The notes beneath the pieces are model-generated. The model was given only the letters and a program-made list of their open reading frames with translations. It ran no database searches and was not told the origin of the DNA. The position numbers and the translations under genes were made by a program. A stretch of 5,601 nt of DNA, taken from positions 2,168 to 7,768 of the forward strand of contig NZAS01000029.1 in assembly GCA_002686195.1 (NCBI GenBank). Direction: 5' to 3'. Source of the stretch: Candidatus Pacearchaeota archaeon. GTDB lineage: Archaea; Nanoarchaeota; Nanoarchaeia; Pacearchaeales; GW2011-AR1. Shown here in pieces: positions 1 to 5,078 of this stretch (position 1 is its first letter; each line of letters starts with the position of its first letter).

Positions 1-83
1 AGTTTAGCGCTTGGGGGGAGGTTTTTATTATATCTTACCTCAGCAGGAATCTGCCCATAGTAGTTTGGGGTTTCTTTACTCAT
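1..83 (-). CDS. N-terminus of a probable helix-turn-helix replication initiator (partial)
   Basis: An ATG at 83-81 opens a frame that runs off the window edge after 27 codons, so only the N-terminus is visible. It begins MSKETPNYYGQIP and continues with VRYNKNLPPSAKL. The NYY-x-x-IPA-x-VRY-x-K-x-L-x-x-xAKL pattern is what I recognise from the N-terminus of phage and plasmid HTH replication proteins of Firmicutes (HTH_36/replisome-organiser type), usually read as NYYAIIPANVRYDK...NAKLLYGEI. Such proteins bind the origin and help recruit the replicative helicase. Its position directly after the primase fits a replication role. The best Shine-Dalgarno (AGGAGT, 110-105) lies 21 bases upstream, unusually far; no ATG, GTG or TTG lies between. 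Family assignment is from memory of a short pattern; the DNA-binding helices themselves are outside the window. Confidence 0.65.
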   Translation of the reverse strand, partial: MSKETPNYYGQIPAEVRYNKNLPPSAK

Positions 84-110
84 GGTAATTGTAATTATAT
101 AGTTACTCCT
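84..110 (-). promoter_or_regulatory. Distant Shine-Dalgarno with possible spacer hairpin
   Basis: AGGAGT at 110-105 is the only good ribosome-binding site before the ATG at 83, but the gap is 21 bases against the usual 5-9. The gap holds a possible 4-bp stem, GTAA (106-103) with TTAC (94-91), which if folded would leave 7 bases between stem and ATG. It also holds a tandem AATTAC hexamer (96-91 and 90-85), which may have lengthened the gap. The stem is short and AU-rich, so the structural reading is a weak inference. Confidence 0.35.
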
Positions 111-121
111 ATAAAAATCAA
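94..121 (-). promoter_or_regulatory. Possible sigma-A-like promoter (TTGATT-N16-TATAAT)
   Basis: On the minus strand TTGATT (121-116) is followed after 16 bases by a perfect TATAAT (99-94). Transcription would start about at the ATG (83), giving an almost leaderless mRNA, and the distant Shine-Dalgarno would lie between the two boxes and be lost. The two readings therefore compete. In so AT-rich a spacer a chance TATAAT is likely. Confidence 0.22.
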
Positions 122-180
122 GTATAAAATAAAATAAACCTTAAAAAGATAATAAGTATTTTATTTTATTTTACTTATTA
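111..180. other. Extremely AT-rich spacer between primase and initiator-like gene
   Basis: Only 7 of these 70 bases are G or C. The stretch is made of near-repeating ATAAA / TTTTA pentamers in opposite orientations (123-138 and 157-173). It covers the last codons of the primase and most of the spacer. Regions like this can act as easily melted DNA next to initiator genes, but I see no clear iterons, so an origin role is speculative. Confidence 0.3.
150..180 (-). repeat. 9-bp perfect inverted repeat at the primase stop
   Basis: TAATAAGTA at 150-158 is the exact reverse complement of TACTTATTA at 172-180, with a 13-base A/T loop that contains the primase stop codon (163-161). On the minus strand the second arm is followed by TCTTTTT, so the geometry resembles an intrinsic terminator. 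The stem has only one G:C pair and would be weak. It may instead be a protein-binding site or chance in AT-rich DNA. Confidence 0.35.
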
Positions 181-1054
181 CTTCTTCAGCTTCTTCTTCA
201 CTTAGGTCTGCTGGGTCTCTTTCATCTCCCATAATAAAGTTGGTGCTATGGATGCCAAACAACTCCAGATGATTTATTAACTTACTGGCGGCTCTCTGCG
301 CCTGAGGTTCACTATCAAAGAACACCGTTACGTATTTAAAATCTTTCTTGACTATTAGTTCAATCTGTTTGGAAACGTATTCTATTCCAAAAGTAGCAAT
401 AGCAATCCCTTTCCCTAATCGCCATACGTCAGTTACTCCTTCTGTAATAATAACTCTATCCCTCTGGACATAATCTAATCCATAGAGATAGTTCTTGATA
501 TTTGTTCCATGACAGGTTATATACTTTGGGTCTTGTTTACCGGTAATGTCTCTTGCTTGAAAAGAAACTATTTCTCCATTATGATAGACAGGTATCATCA
601 GTCTGTATCTATACTCTCCCATTTGTGTTCCGCCCTGTACTTTCCAATCCCTGAAAATCTCAGCGGGTCTGAAGTTTCTTTTACGTAGATAGTTGGCATA
701 TATTTCATTTGACGCCCTGGTACAATTTTCTTCAAACTCTTTCCTTATCTTCTCAATAGGGATAACCGGTTTCTCTTTCTTCTGATGAACTATCTCCTCC
801 TCCCCCTCTGCTTTATATTCCTTGTATAAATACTTGATGTTCTTGTCAGAGAAGTAGGATAGGAGTTCTGGTAGATTATGTTCTCCACATCTCCAGCACT
901 TAATCTTCCTCGGTCTCCTGATGAATACTCCTAGATGGTTGGACTGGTCATCACAGAAAGGACAATTAATATTAACCCACCCCTCCATCACATTCTTACC
1001 ACCTAAATAGTAATCTACTTTGTGGTCTTGATAGAATTGTATTATGTCAAACAT
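161..1054 (-). CDS. DnaG-type DNA primase (zinc finger + Toprim, no helicase domain)
   Basis: This 297-aa protein should synthesise the RNA primers for phage DNA replication in the cytoplasm. The N-terminus carries a CHC2-like zinc finger with cysteines 31, 34, 53 and 56 (CPFC, CWRC), preceded by GWVNIN as is usual in phage primases. Residues 149-179 match the RNA-polymerase core of DnaG (YRLMIPV, then FQARDITGK, PKYI). The Toprim fold follows, with the catalytic glutamate in ITEGVTDV (E205, D209), the acidic pair FFDSE (D247, E249) and the DPADL signature at 280-284. Bacterial DnaG is about 600 aa with a C-terminal DnaB-binding domain, and T7 gp4 has a fused helicase; this protein ends right after Toprim and has neither. 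A long charged linker (about 78-110) joins the finger to the core. The start is supported by AGGAGGAGGG four bases upstream. It follows the 85-aa gene by 12 bases. Confidence 0.93.
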   Translation of the reverse strand: MFDIIQFYQDHKVDYYLGGKNVMEGWVNINCPFCDDQSNHLGVFIRRPRKIKCWRCGEHNLPELLSYFSDKNIKYLYKEYKAEGEEEIVHQKKEKPVIPIEKIRKEFEENCTRASNEIYANYLRKRNFRPAEIFRDWKVQGGTQMGEYRYRLMIPVYHNGEIVSFQARDITGKQDPKYITCHGTNIKNYLYGLDYVQRDRVIITEGVTDVWRLGKGIAIATFGIEYVSKQIELIVKKDFKYVTVFFDSEPQAQRAASKLINHLELFGIHSTNFIMGDERDPADLSEEEAEEVISKIK

Positions 1055-1066
1055 TAATCCCTCCTC

Positions 1067-1324
1067 CTAAAGTCCCAAGTCTGCTTCTACAGTGTCTGTC
1101 ATTATCTCAACAAAAGTGGCCTTACATCCTTTTCCAAACGCCCCCATAAAGCTTAGTTTTAAATCCTTCAAGGAAACTTCTATTTGTAGGGCGTCCATTC
1201 CTACAGCAGAATTCTTTACTGATACTTTATTATCCAATAACCATTCTTTCCACCACTCCTCAAATGCTTTTTTTAATTTCTCTCTTTTTATTGGTTCCTC
1301 TCTTTTTATCGGTTGTATTTTCAT
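1067..1324 (-). CDS. Unknown 85-aa protein between helicase and primase
   Basis: I do not recognise this family. Its ATG overlaps the helicase stop as ATGA (1324-1321), which signals translational coupling. The upstream Shine-Dalgarno is poor (GGGGGT), so ribosomes probably arrive from the helicase. The N-terminal 30 residues are basic and likely helical, with a duplicated PIKRE segment (residues 5-9, 11-15) and tryptophans at 24, 25 and 28. The rest alternates like beta strands (ALQIEVSLKDLKLSFMGAF) and ends in an acidic tail. Lying inside the replication cassette it could be a helicase or primase accessory factor, but that is only context. Confidence 0.8.
   Translation of the reverse strand: MKIQPIKREEPIKREKLKKAFEEWWKEWLLDNKVSVKNSAVGMDALQIEVSLKDLKLSFMGAFGKGCKATFVEIMTDTVEADLGL
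1277..1312 (-). repeat. 18-bp imperfect tandem duplication inside the 85-aa gene
   Basis: Bases 1277-1294 and 1295-1312 are adjacent copies of the same 18-mer with 16 of 18 positions identical. The unit length is six codons, so reading frame is kept, and the result is the doubled PIKRE(E/K) segment near the protein's N-terminus. This looks like slippage or a small duplication. Confidence 0.8.
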
Positions 1325-2688
1325 TTCACTACCCCCATTTCTTTATAAGTTTTCATTCGTTTACCAAAGCTCCCCTTAAGCAACCAACAAGGGTCATCAA
1401 AGTCAAATATGGTTGCTTTCTCTTTTCCGTCTGCTTTCCTCAATATCCTTCCTATATACTGAATCAATCTTCCTTGATACTTGATGGGAGTGGTTAAGAA
1501 GATACTGGACAAACTCTTCAAGTCAAACCCTTCTCCTATCAACTGCCCAGTGGCAATCACAATATCTATCTTTCCAGCATTGAGTTTTGTCACTGCTTCT
1601 TTTCTAACTCTTGGAGGAGTAGAGCCAGTCACTTGCAGGACAGTGTGGCCGGTTCCCTTTTCGAGTATTCTCCCCCACAGCTCATGGCAGTGATTCTTCC
1701 TGTCAGATATAACAAGTACTATTCCATCTTTCTTTCCAGCCTGCTTGATGACTTTATTGACTATCAAAGAGTTCCTACTATTATTATTAACCATTTCTTT
1801 TATTACTCTCTGATAATCATACACGCTCTCAACATGAGTATTGAATTTAGTCTTGACAATCTTAACCTTAGCTTTCAGGATATGACCTTCCTCCTGTAAC
1901 TTCTTGGTCTCTATCTTGTGAACAGTATCTCCCATAAAGAAATTGATTACTTGTGAGAGTCCATCTCTTCTGTAAGGAGTAGCAGACAGCCCTAACATAT
2001 ACTTAGTATTCAATTTCTTAATGAACTTGGAGAATATAGTGCTGGGACATCTATGACATTCATCTACTATCACTTGACCAAAGAAACCATCATACCGGAC
2101 AGCGGACTTCTGGAGAGTGTTTATTATTCCTACGGTCACTCTTTTAATCTCTTTATGACCATCCCCTTGCAGTCCTATCTCTTTTACATCAGTGAACTCT
2201 TGTAACCGGTCTCTCCATTGATACATCAATTCCTTAGTATGGACTATTATCAAAGTAGCTTGTTTCCTCTCCTCTATGATTTTAATAGCCATCACGGTCT
2301 TACCAGAACCTGTGGGAGCTTGCAATACTCCAAACCTTCTCTTCAATATCTTTTCACAGGCTTTCTCTTGATAGTCATGGAGCTTGATATTAGACTTGAT
2401 GTCAATGGGCAGGGAGGCGGTATCGTCTATTACCTTGAACTCTATCTCCTCCTCCTTCAACTTCCGCCTCAGAATATTAACCGCCCCCCTCGGCATGATG
2501 ACATGGTCATGGTACTGCTCAATAAACTTCAGTCTGCTGGGAACTCCCCTAGTACTATAACCATGCTTTTCACATTCCTTAAACTTTGGGTTATCTATGA
2601 TGAGAATGGAAGTCATCTCTTCTACTATCTCTTTTGGGAGATGGTAAGCCAATAGCTTATTTCCTACTGTTAAGGTTACCGGTTTCAT
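1321..2688 (-). CDS. Superfamily 2 DEAD/DEAH-type DNA helicase (phage UvsW/XPB-like)
   Basis: This 455-aa protein is an ATP-driven DNA translocase of the ResIII/RAD25-like group. Phage members such as T4 UvsW remodel forks and recombination intermediates. In order I see the DYQ element (about residue 105), Walker A APTGSGKT (124-131), motif Ia VHTKELMYQW (about 149-158), Walker B DECH (209-212), motif III SATPYRRDG (235-243), motif V ATGQLIGEGFD (379-389) and motif VI QYIGRILRK (410-418) with the arginine finger. About 100 N-terminal residues precede the motor, where related proteins have a damage-recognition-like domain. The start is placed at 2688, not at the ATG at 2709. Only 2688 has a well-spaced GGAGAG, and it forms an ATGA overlap with the preceding 58-aa gene. 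All motor motifs look intact. It is not the ring-shaped replicative helicase. Confidence 0.93.
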   Translation of the reverse strand: MKPVTLTVGNKLLAYHLPKEIVEEMTSILIIDNPKFKECEKHGYSTRGVPSRLKFIEQYHDHVIMPRGAVNILRRKLKEEEIEFKVIDDTASLPIDIKSNIKLHDYQEKACEKILKRRFGVLQAPTGSGKTVMAIKIIEERKQATLIIVHTKELMYQWRDRLQEFTDVKEIGLQGDGHKEIKRVTVGIINTLQKSAVRYDGFFGQVIVDECHRCPSTIFSKFIKKLNTKYMLGLSATPYRRDGLSQVINFFMGDTVHKIETKKLQEEGHILKAKVKIVKTKFNTHVESVYDYQRVIKEMVNNNSRNSLIVNKVIKQAGKKDGIVLVISDRKNHCHELWGRILEKGTGHTVLQVTGSTPPRVRKEAVTKLNAGKIDIVIATGQLIGEGFDLKSLSSIFLTTPIKYQGRLIQYIGRILRKADGKEKATIFDFDDPCWLLKGSFGKRMKTYKEMGVVK

Positions 2689-2861
2689 TGAATCTCTCCA
2701 TCTACCCATACTCCATTAACACTAAACTGAACTTTATCTCCTGATTGCCAGAACCTCTCCTCAACTATTAATTCTTGTTCTTGCTTATCTAACACCCAGA
2801 CTTTATAACTGGCAAACCACATTGCGACAACTAAAATAATAACACCTATCTTCAGCATCAT
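2685..2861 (-). CDS. Small single-pass membrane protein, 58 aa
   Basis: This short gene fills what would otherwise be a 170-base gap. It starts with ATGATG, whose first ATG overlaps the stop of the 105-aa gene (ATGA, 2861-2858). Its TGA overlaps the helicase start (ATGA, 2688-2685). A good AGGAG lies eight bases before the start. The protein begins MMLKIGVIILVVAMWFASYK, a single hydrophobic helix at about residues 4-19 flanked by lysines. A charged stretch follows (DKQEQELIVEERFW), then a likely beta hairpin (GDKVQFSVNGVWVDGEI, 41-57) resembling a minimal SH3-like module. It has no cleavage-site-like small residues, so it is probably a membrane anchor and not secreted. I do not recognise the family. 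Topology is inferred. Confidence 0.8.
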   Translation of the reverse strand: MMLKIGVIILVVAMWFASYKVWVLDKQEQELIVEERFWQSGDKVQFSVNGVWVDGEIQ

Positions 2862-3175
2862 TTTACATTCTCCTTCCTATCAATAATTTTGACGAAGTGA
2901 AATCTCCTATGCCTCTCCTCAGGCAAAGTAGAATTAAAATGGGCTATAAGTTCTGTCGCCCACTTGACAGGGTCTTCTACATCTTTGATATATTCCAGAA
3001 CAAGGTACTCTCTTTTCTTCTCAGGCTCTCTGAATGATATTAACACTTTAAATCTCACTGTTCCTCCTATAAAGTTAAAATAACTATGCCAACTCTCCCA
3101 GTCCTTCGTAAGAGAGTTGACTAGATATTCTATCCTATCAGTCTGCCCTCCTTTCCTTCTTGTTTTCGGAGACAA
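2858..3175 (-). CDS. Unknown 105-aa protein, TTG start
   Basis: I do not recognise this protein with confidence. The middle and C-terminal parts look like a compact alpha/beta domain: strands GGTVRFKVLISF (37-48) and REYLVLEYI (55-63), then a helix over DPVKWATELIAHFNSTL (68-84), a run of basic residues and a last strand FHFVKII (92-98). Similar FN-x-TL...R...V endings occur in small phage proteins of unknown role. An in-frame TAA lies two codons above the TTG at 3175-3173, so no earlier start is possible, yet this TTG has a poor Shine-Dalgarno. A strong AAAGGAGGG (3154-3146) sits inside the gene with no ATG, GTG or TTG in frame nearby (see findings). The stop overlaps the start of the 58-aa gene. 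Confidence 0.78.
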   Translation of the reverse strand: MSPKTRRKGGQTDRIEYLVNSLTKDWESWHSYFNFIGGTVRFKVLISFREPEKKREYLVLEYIKDVEDPVKWATELIAHFNSTLPEERHRRFHFVKIIDRKENVK

Positions 3176-3187
3176 GAATTATATCTT

Positions 3188-3592
3188 CTACTCAATCATA
3201 AATCTAGCGAAATGGTTTCTCAGATATTCATTCTTATTCCATCTGGGACTTCCCGGCTCACATCTTGTACATCTATATAATGGATAATTTCTTCCTATTC
3301 CTCCTATTGAGACCACTCCTTTCCGTACTCTATCTACCACCCTATCATAATGTTGAGTTCCCTCTTGACTCGTTCCTTTCAATTCTAGCAAGTCTCTTAA
3401 ATCATTCAACTTATCACTACAAACAAAGCAGACCGGTTTACCATCTTTTCTAGTCATGATGTCTGGATGTTTTACTTCCCTCTCTGGAGAAGGAGTAAGT
3501 ACTTTCCCCTCCCTTTCCATCTTCTCCCTATGTATGGAGAGAGCTTTTTTTACTCCTCCCCCATTTACATTCCTTTTTTTATTCCTTTTCAT
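3188..3592 (-). CDS. Unknown 134-aa protein with two CxxC pairs (probable zinc-binding)
   Basis: The protein has CFVC at residues 55-58 and CTRC at 108-111, the only four cysteines, so it probably binds one zinc ion as a split zinc ribbon with a 49-residue insertion. The N-terminal 45 residues are strongly basic and probably disordered (MKRNKKRNVNGGG). The C-terminus is rich in aromatic and basic residues (W118, Y123, H127, F128, F131). This composition suits nucleic-acid binding, but no named family or nuclease motif is visible. The start at 3592 has AGGAGA six bases upstream, overlapping the stop of the 68-aa gene. It leads the second gene block and could be a regulator or a DNA-processing accessory, which is inference. 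Confidence 0.82.
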   Translation of the reverse strand: MKRNKKRNVNGGGVKKALSIHREKMEREGKVLTPSPEREVKHPDIMTRKDGKPVCFVCSDKLNDLRDLLELKGTSQEGTQHYDRVVDRVRKGVVSIGGIGRNYPLYRCTRCEPGSPRWNKNEYLRNHFARFMIE

Positions 3593-3602
3593 CTTCTGTC
3601 TC

Positions 3603-3809
3603 CTAAGCTAAGGTTAGATGACTAAACGTTCTTTTCATTTCTGCTTTCAAGTCTGTTTTCTTGAGCAGAGTGAGTAACTCGTGAACATCTATTCTATATT
3701 CTTCTCCTTCGTTATCAAAGACTCTTAACTTCCCTTGAGCATACATAGAGTTAATAGTTCTCAGTTCCTTAATACTACTTCCTTTTATTGTTCTTATTGT
3801 TTTTTCCAT
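3603..3809 (-). CDS. Unknown 68-aa protein
   Basis: A small basic protein I do not recognise. It has an N-terminal helix-prone part (SSIKELRTINSMYAQGKL), a short beta hairpin (LRVFDNEGEEYRIDVHEL) and a C-terminal helix (LLTLLKKTDLKAEMKRTF). It contains no cysteine or membrane segment. The start is fixed by the AGGAGATGAG sequence directly before the ATG. The gene lies between a hairpin (3829-3850) and the zinc-binding gene, ten bases from the latter, so it may be the first gene of the second transcription block. Length and fold would fit a small DNA- or protein-binding modulator, but nothing in the sequence proves that. Confidence 0.8.
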   Translation of the reverse strand: MEKTIRTIKGSSIKELRTINSMYAQGKLRVFDNEGEEYRIDVHELLTLLKKTDLKAEMKRTFSHLTLA

Positions 3810-3819
3810 CTCATCTCCT
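3809..3819 (-). promoter_or_regulatory. Leader 11-mer AGGAGATGAGA (copy 1), RBS of the 68-aa gene
   Basis: Shine-Dalgarno site identical to those of the three genes upstream. Its last A is the A of the ATG start. Relative to the Gram-positive consensus AAAGGAGGTGA it has one change (A for G). Confidence 0.8.
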
Positions 3820-3828
3820 AAAGGTTAG

Positions 3829-3850
3829 CCTCTCCCACTATTGGGAGAGG
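3829..3850 (-). terminator. GC-rich hairpin after the DUF932 gene
   Basis: CCTCTCCCA (3829-3837) pairs perfectly with TGGGAGAGG (3842-3850) across a four-base loop, a strong stem in otherwise AT-rich DNA. It sits 15 bases past the stop of the DUF932 gene and 20 bases before the next start. No U-run follows on the minus strand (it continues CTAACCTTT), so it is not a canonical terminator. It may act as a partial terminator, an RNA-stabilising 3' end or a processing site. Confidence 0.5.
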
Positions 3851-3864
3851 GAATCTAAAATAAG

Positions 3865-4713
3865 TTAAACAGCTTTCAGATTAGCCATTGCTTCTGTCAA
3901 CGACCACAACGCCTTATTCAACTTGATGTCCTTATCAATACTCTTAATTTTCTTATTCTTTCGTCCTCTGGCGAACCTCTCACCACTCTCCCGGTCATAG
4001 AACTCGTCTATTGCTTCTTGCTCTACTAAGAACCGGTCTCCCTTGAGGAACTTCTCCTGTACTACATTATAAGTGTTCCAGAGATTCTTCTCAGAGTCCT
4101 TAGTTCTTTTAGGCTTGAGCAATCTATTAACACTCACATCTCTCACATACTTCTCCATCTGCTTATCATCATATAGAAGAGTCAGAGCGCTATCTCCAAA
4201 GATTCTCTGCTCCTCATTAGATAGAGGAATAGCTTTGAATCTCTCTACGCTCTCAATAACCTTTGGAGTATCCTCTACTATATGATACACCGCTTCCATA
4301 ATCTTCTCATCAGTATACCCTTTATGGAGGACTCGGTGAGATGCTATGGTGGAGTCTGATACCGTGCACTGGTTAGAACACCAACATCTCTCAAACGCTG
4401 CCATCAGATTAAAAGCCGCGCTGGCGTCGTGAGCAGTCTTTAAAAGGATTTCAGGAATCAACTCATCAACCTGTAACATTCTACCGGCATCTCCTTTTTG
4501 TCTGAATCGAATCATATGTTTCTGGAAACCCTGCCTATCAAATTGAGCGTTGGTTTCTCTGGCAGAGGCAACTTCCCAACCATGCTTCTCCAGCAGTTCA
4601 ATAACTCTGAACGTTGGGACAAAAGAGTACCGGTCTGATGTTCTTGCATGAGGTCTTTCTGCCATTACTGATTTCATTTCTCTCCAGTTGATTGTATCGT
4701 TTGTAAAATTCAT
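3865..4713 (-). CDS. DUF932 family phage/plasmid protein
   Basis: This 282-aa protein matches the DUF932 family, widespread in phages, plasmids and prophages (E. coli YfjQ/YafZ are relatives). Its biochemical function is unknown. Recognisable features in order are DRYSFVPT (27-34), the GFQKHMIRFR block (62-71), PEILLKTAHDASAAFNLMAA (87-106), and the CSNQC segment (112-116), where many relatives have CSNGL. An HKG-type loop follows at 130-132, then NVVQEKFLKGD (216-226), and the C-terminal LNKALWSLTE (265-274). Length is typical, so the gene appears intact. It has no membrane segment or known catalytic motif. Start and RBS (AGGAGATGAGA two bases before the ATG) are clear. It is preceded by a 66-base AT-rich spacer with no convincing promoter. 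Confidence 0.9.
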   Translation of the reverse strand: MNFTNDTINWREMKSVMAERPHARTSDRYSFVPTFRVIELLEKHGWEVASARETNAQFDRQGFQKHMIRFRQKGDAGRMLQVDELIPEILLKTAHDASAAFNLMAAFERCWCSNQCTVSDSTIASHRVLHKGYTDEKIMEAVYHIVEDTPKVIESVERFKAIPLSNEEQRIFGDSALTLLYDDKQMEKYVRDVSVNRLLKPKRTKDSEKNLWNTYNVVQEKFLKGDRFLVEQEAIDEFYDRESGERFARGRKNKKIKSIDKDIKLNKALWSLTEAMANLKAV

Positions 4714-4714
4714 T

Positions 4715-4725
4715 TCTCATCTCCT
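4715..4725 (-). promoter_or_regulatory. Leader 11-mer AGGAGATGAGA (copy 2), RBS of the DUF932 gene
   Basis: Identical to the sites of the neighbouring genes, ending one base before the ATG of the DUF932 gene (4713-4711). Confidence 0.8.
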
Positions 4726-4779
4726 ACAAAATTAAAAAAGTTATTAAGATTACCTATTTACCCTTTCTATGTTAAAAAG

Positions 4780-5064
4780 TTAATATATCTCTACCATATG
4801 TCCGTCTTCATCTATATCATCAGGCTCTTCACATTCCTCTTCTTCTTCTTCTTCCTCTTCTTCAAGGTTCTCAATGAGTCTTGGTATTGCTGAGGCATCG
4901 TAAGGGTTTTCCCCTCTTGCCCAGTTCCTCAAGTGAGCTATGATGTATGATTCAGCTCCTCTTTGGTCAGAAGTTCCTTCTACTGCCTGAGCGATATGAA
5001 CCATTGCTTCTTCAATTCTATCTGCCGCCATTTCCAATTCTTGTATTCTTTCTTGCTTATTCAT
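4780..5064 (-). CDS. Unknown 94-aa acidic protein with poly-glutamate run
   Basis: The N-terminal 30 residues form an amphipathic helix (MNKQERIQELEMAADRIEEAMVHIA would be its core, given here in outline only: residues 1-25). A conserved-looking middle follows, with AESYIIAHLRNWA at 37-49 and IPRLIENLE at 60-68, a pattern I associate with small phage proteins of unknown role. The tail is intensely acidic: ten glutamates in a row (68-77), then CEEPDDIDEDGH. It has no transmembrane segment. The tail could mimic nucleic acid or bind basic partners, but that is speculation. AAAAGGAGATGAGA precedes the ATG by two bases, and the gene lies 14 bases after the 126-aa gene. Confidence 0.82.
   Translation of the reverse strand: MNKQERIQELEMAADRIEEAMVHIAQAVEGTSDQRGAESYIIAHLRNWARGENPYDASAIPRLIENLEEEEEEEEEECEEPDDIDEDGHMVEIY
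4834..4863 (-). repeat. GAA/GAG trinucleotide run encoding ten glutamates
   Basis: Ten consecutive Glu codons, eight GAA and two GAG, on the minus strand. The five uninterrupted GAA codons at 4840-4854 are prone to slippage, so tail length may vary between relatives. Confidence 0.9.
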
Positions 5065-5066
5065 TC

Positions 5067-5077
5067 TCTCATCTCCT
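5067..5077 (-). promoter_or_regulatory. Leader 11-mer AGGAGATGAGA (copy 3), RBS of the 94-aa gene
   Basis: Preceded by AAA, giving AAAAGGAGATGAGA; it begins just after the stop of the 126-aa gene and ends two bases before the ATG at 5064. Confidence 0.8.
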
Positions 5078-5078
5078 T

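Noticed and set aside
1092..1899. Several overlapping plus-strand open frames of 70-95 codons
   Set aside because: All are antisense to the 85-aa gene and the helicase. They are rich in Phe, Ser and Leu as expected from the complement of Lys/Glu-rich genes, and lack ribosome sites.
2218..2655. Plus-strand open frame of 145 codons
   Set aside because: It lies wholly antisense to the helicase N-terminal half, whose motifs are clear. It has no Shine-Dalgarno and an unlikely composition.
2689..2709. Extension of the helicase by seven residues to an ATG at 2709
   Set aside because: That ATG has GGAG only one base away and would overlap the 58-aa gene by 25 bases; the ATG at 2688 has a properly spaced GGAGAG and an ATGA overlap.
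4731..4785. Two TTAAAAA(A)GTTA-like repeats around the gap before the DUF932 gene
   Set aside because: They are short, low-complexity and about 40 bases apart in AT-rich DNA; no convincing operator or promoter could be built from them.
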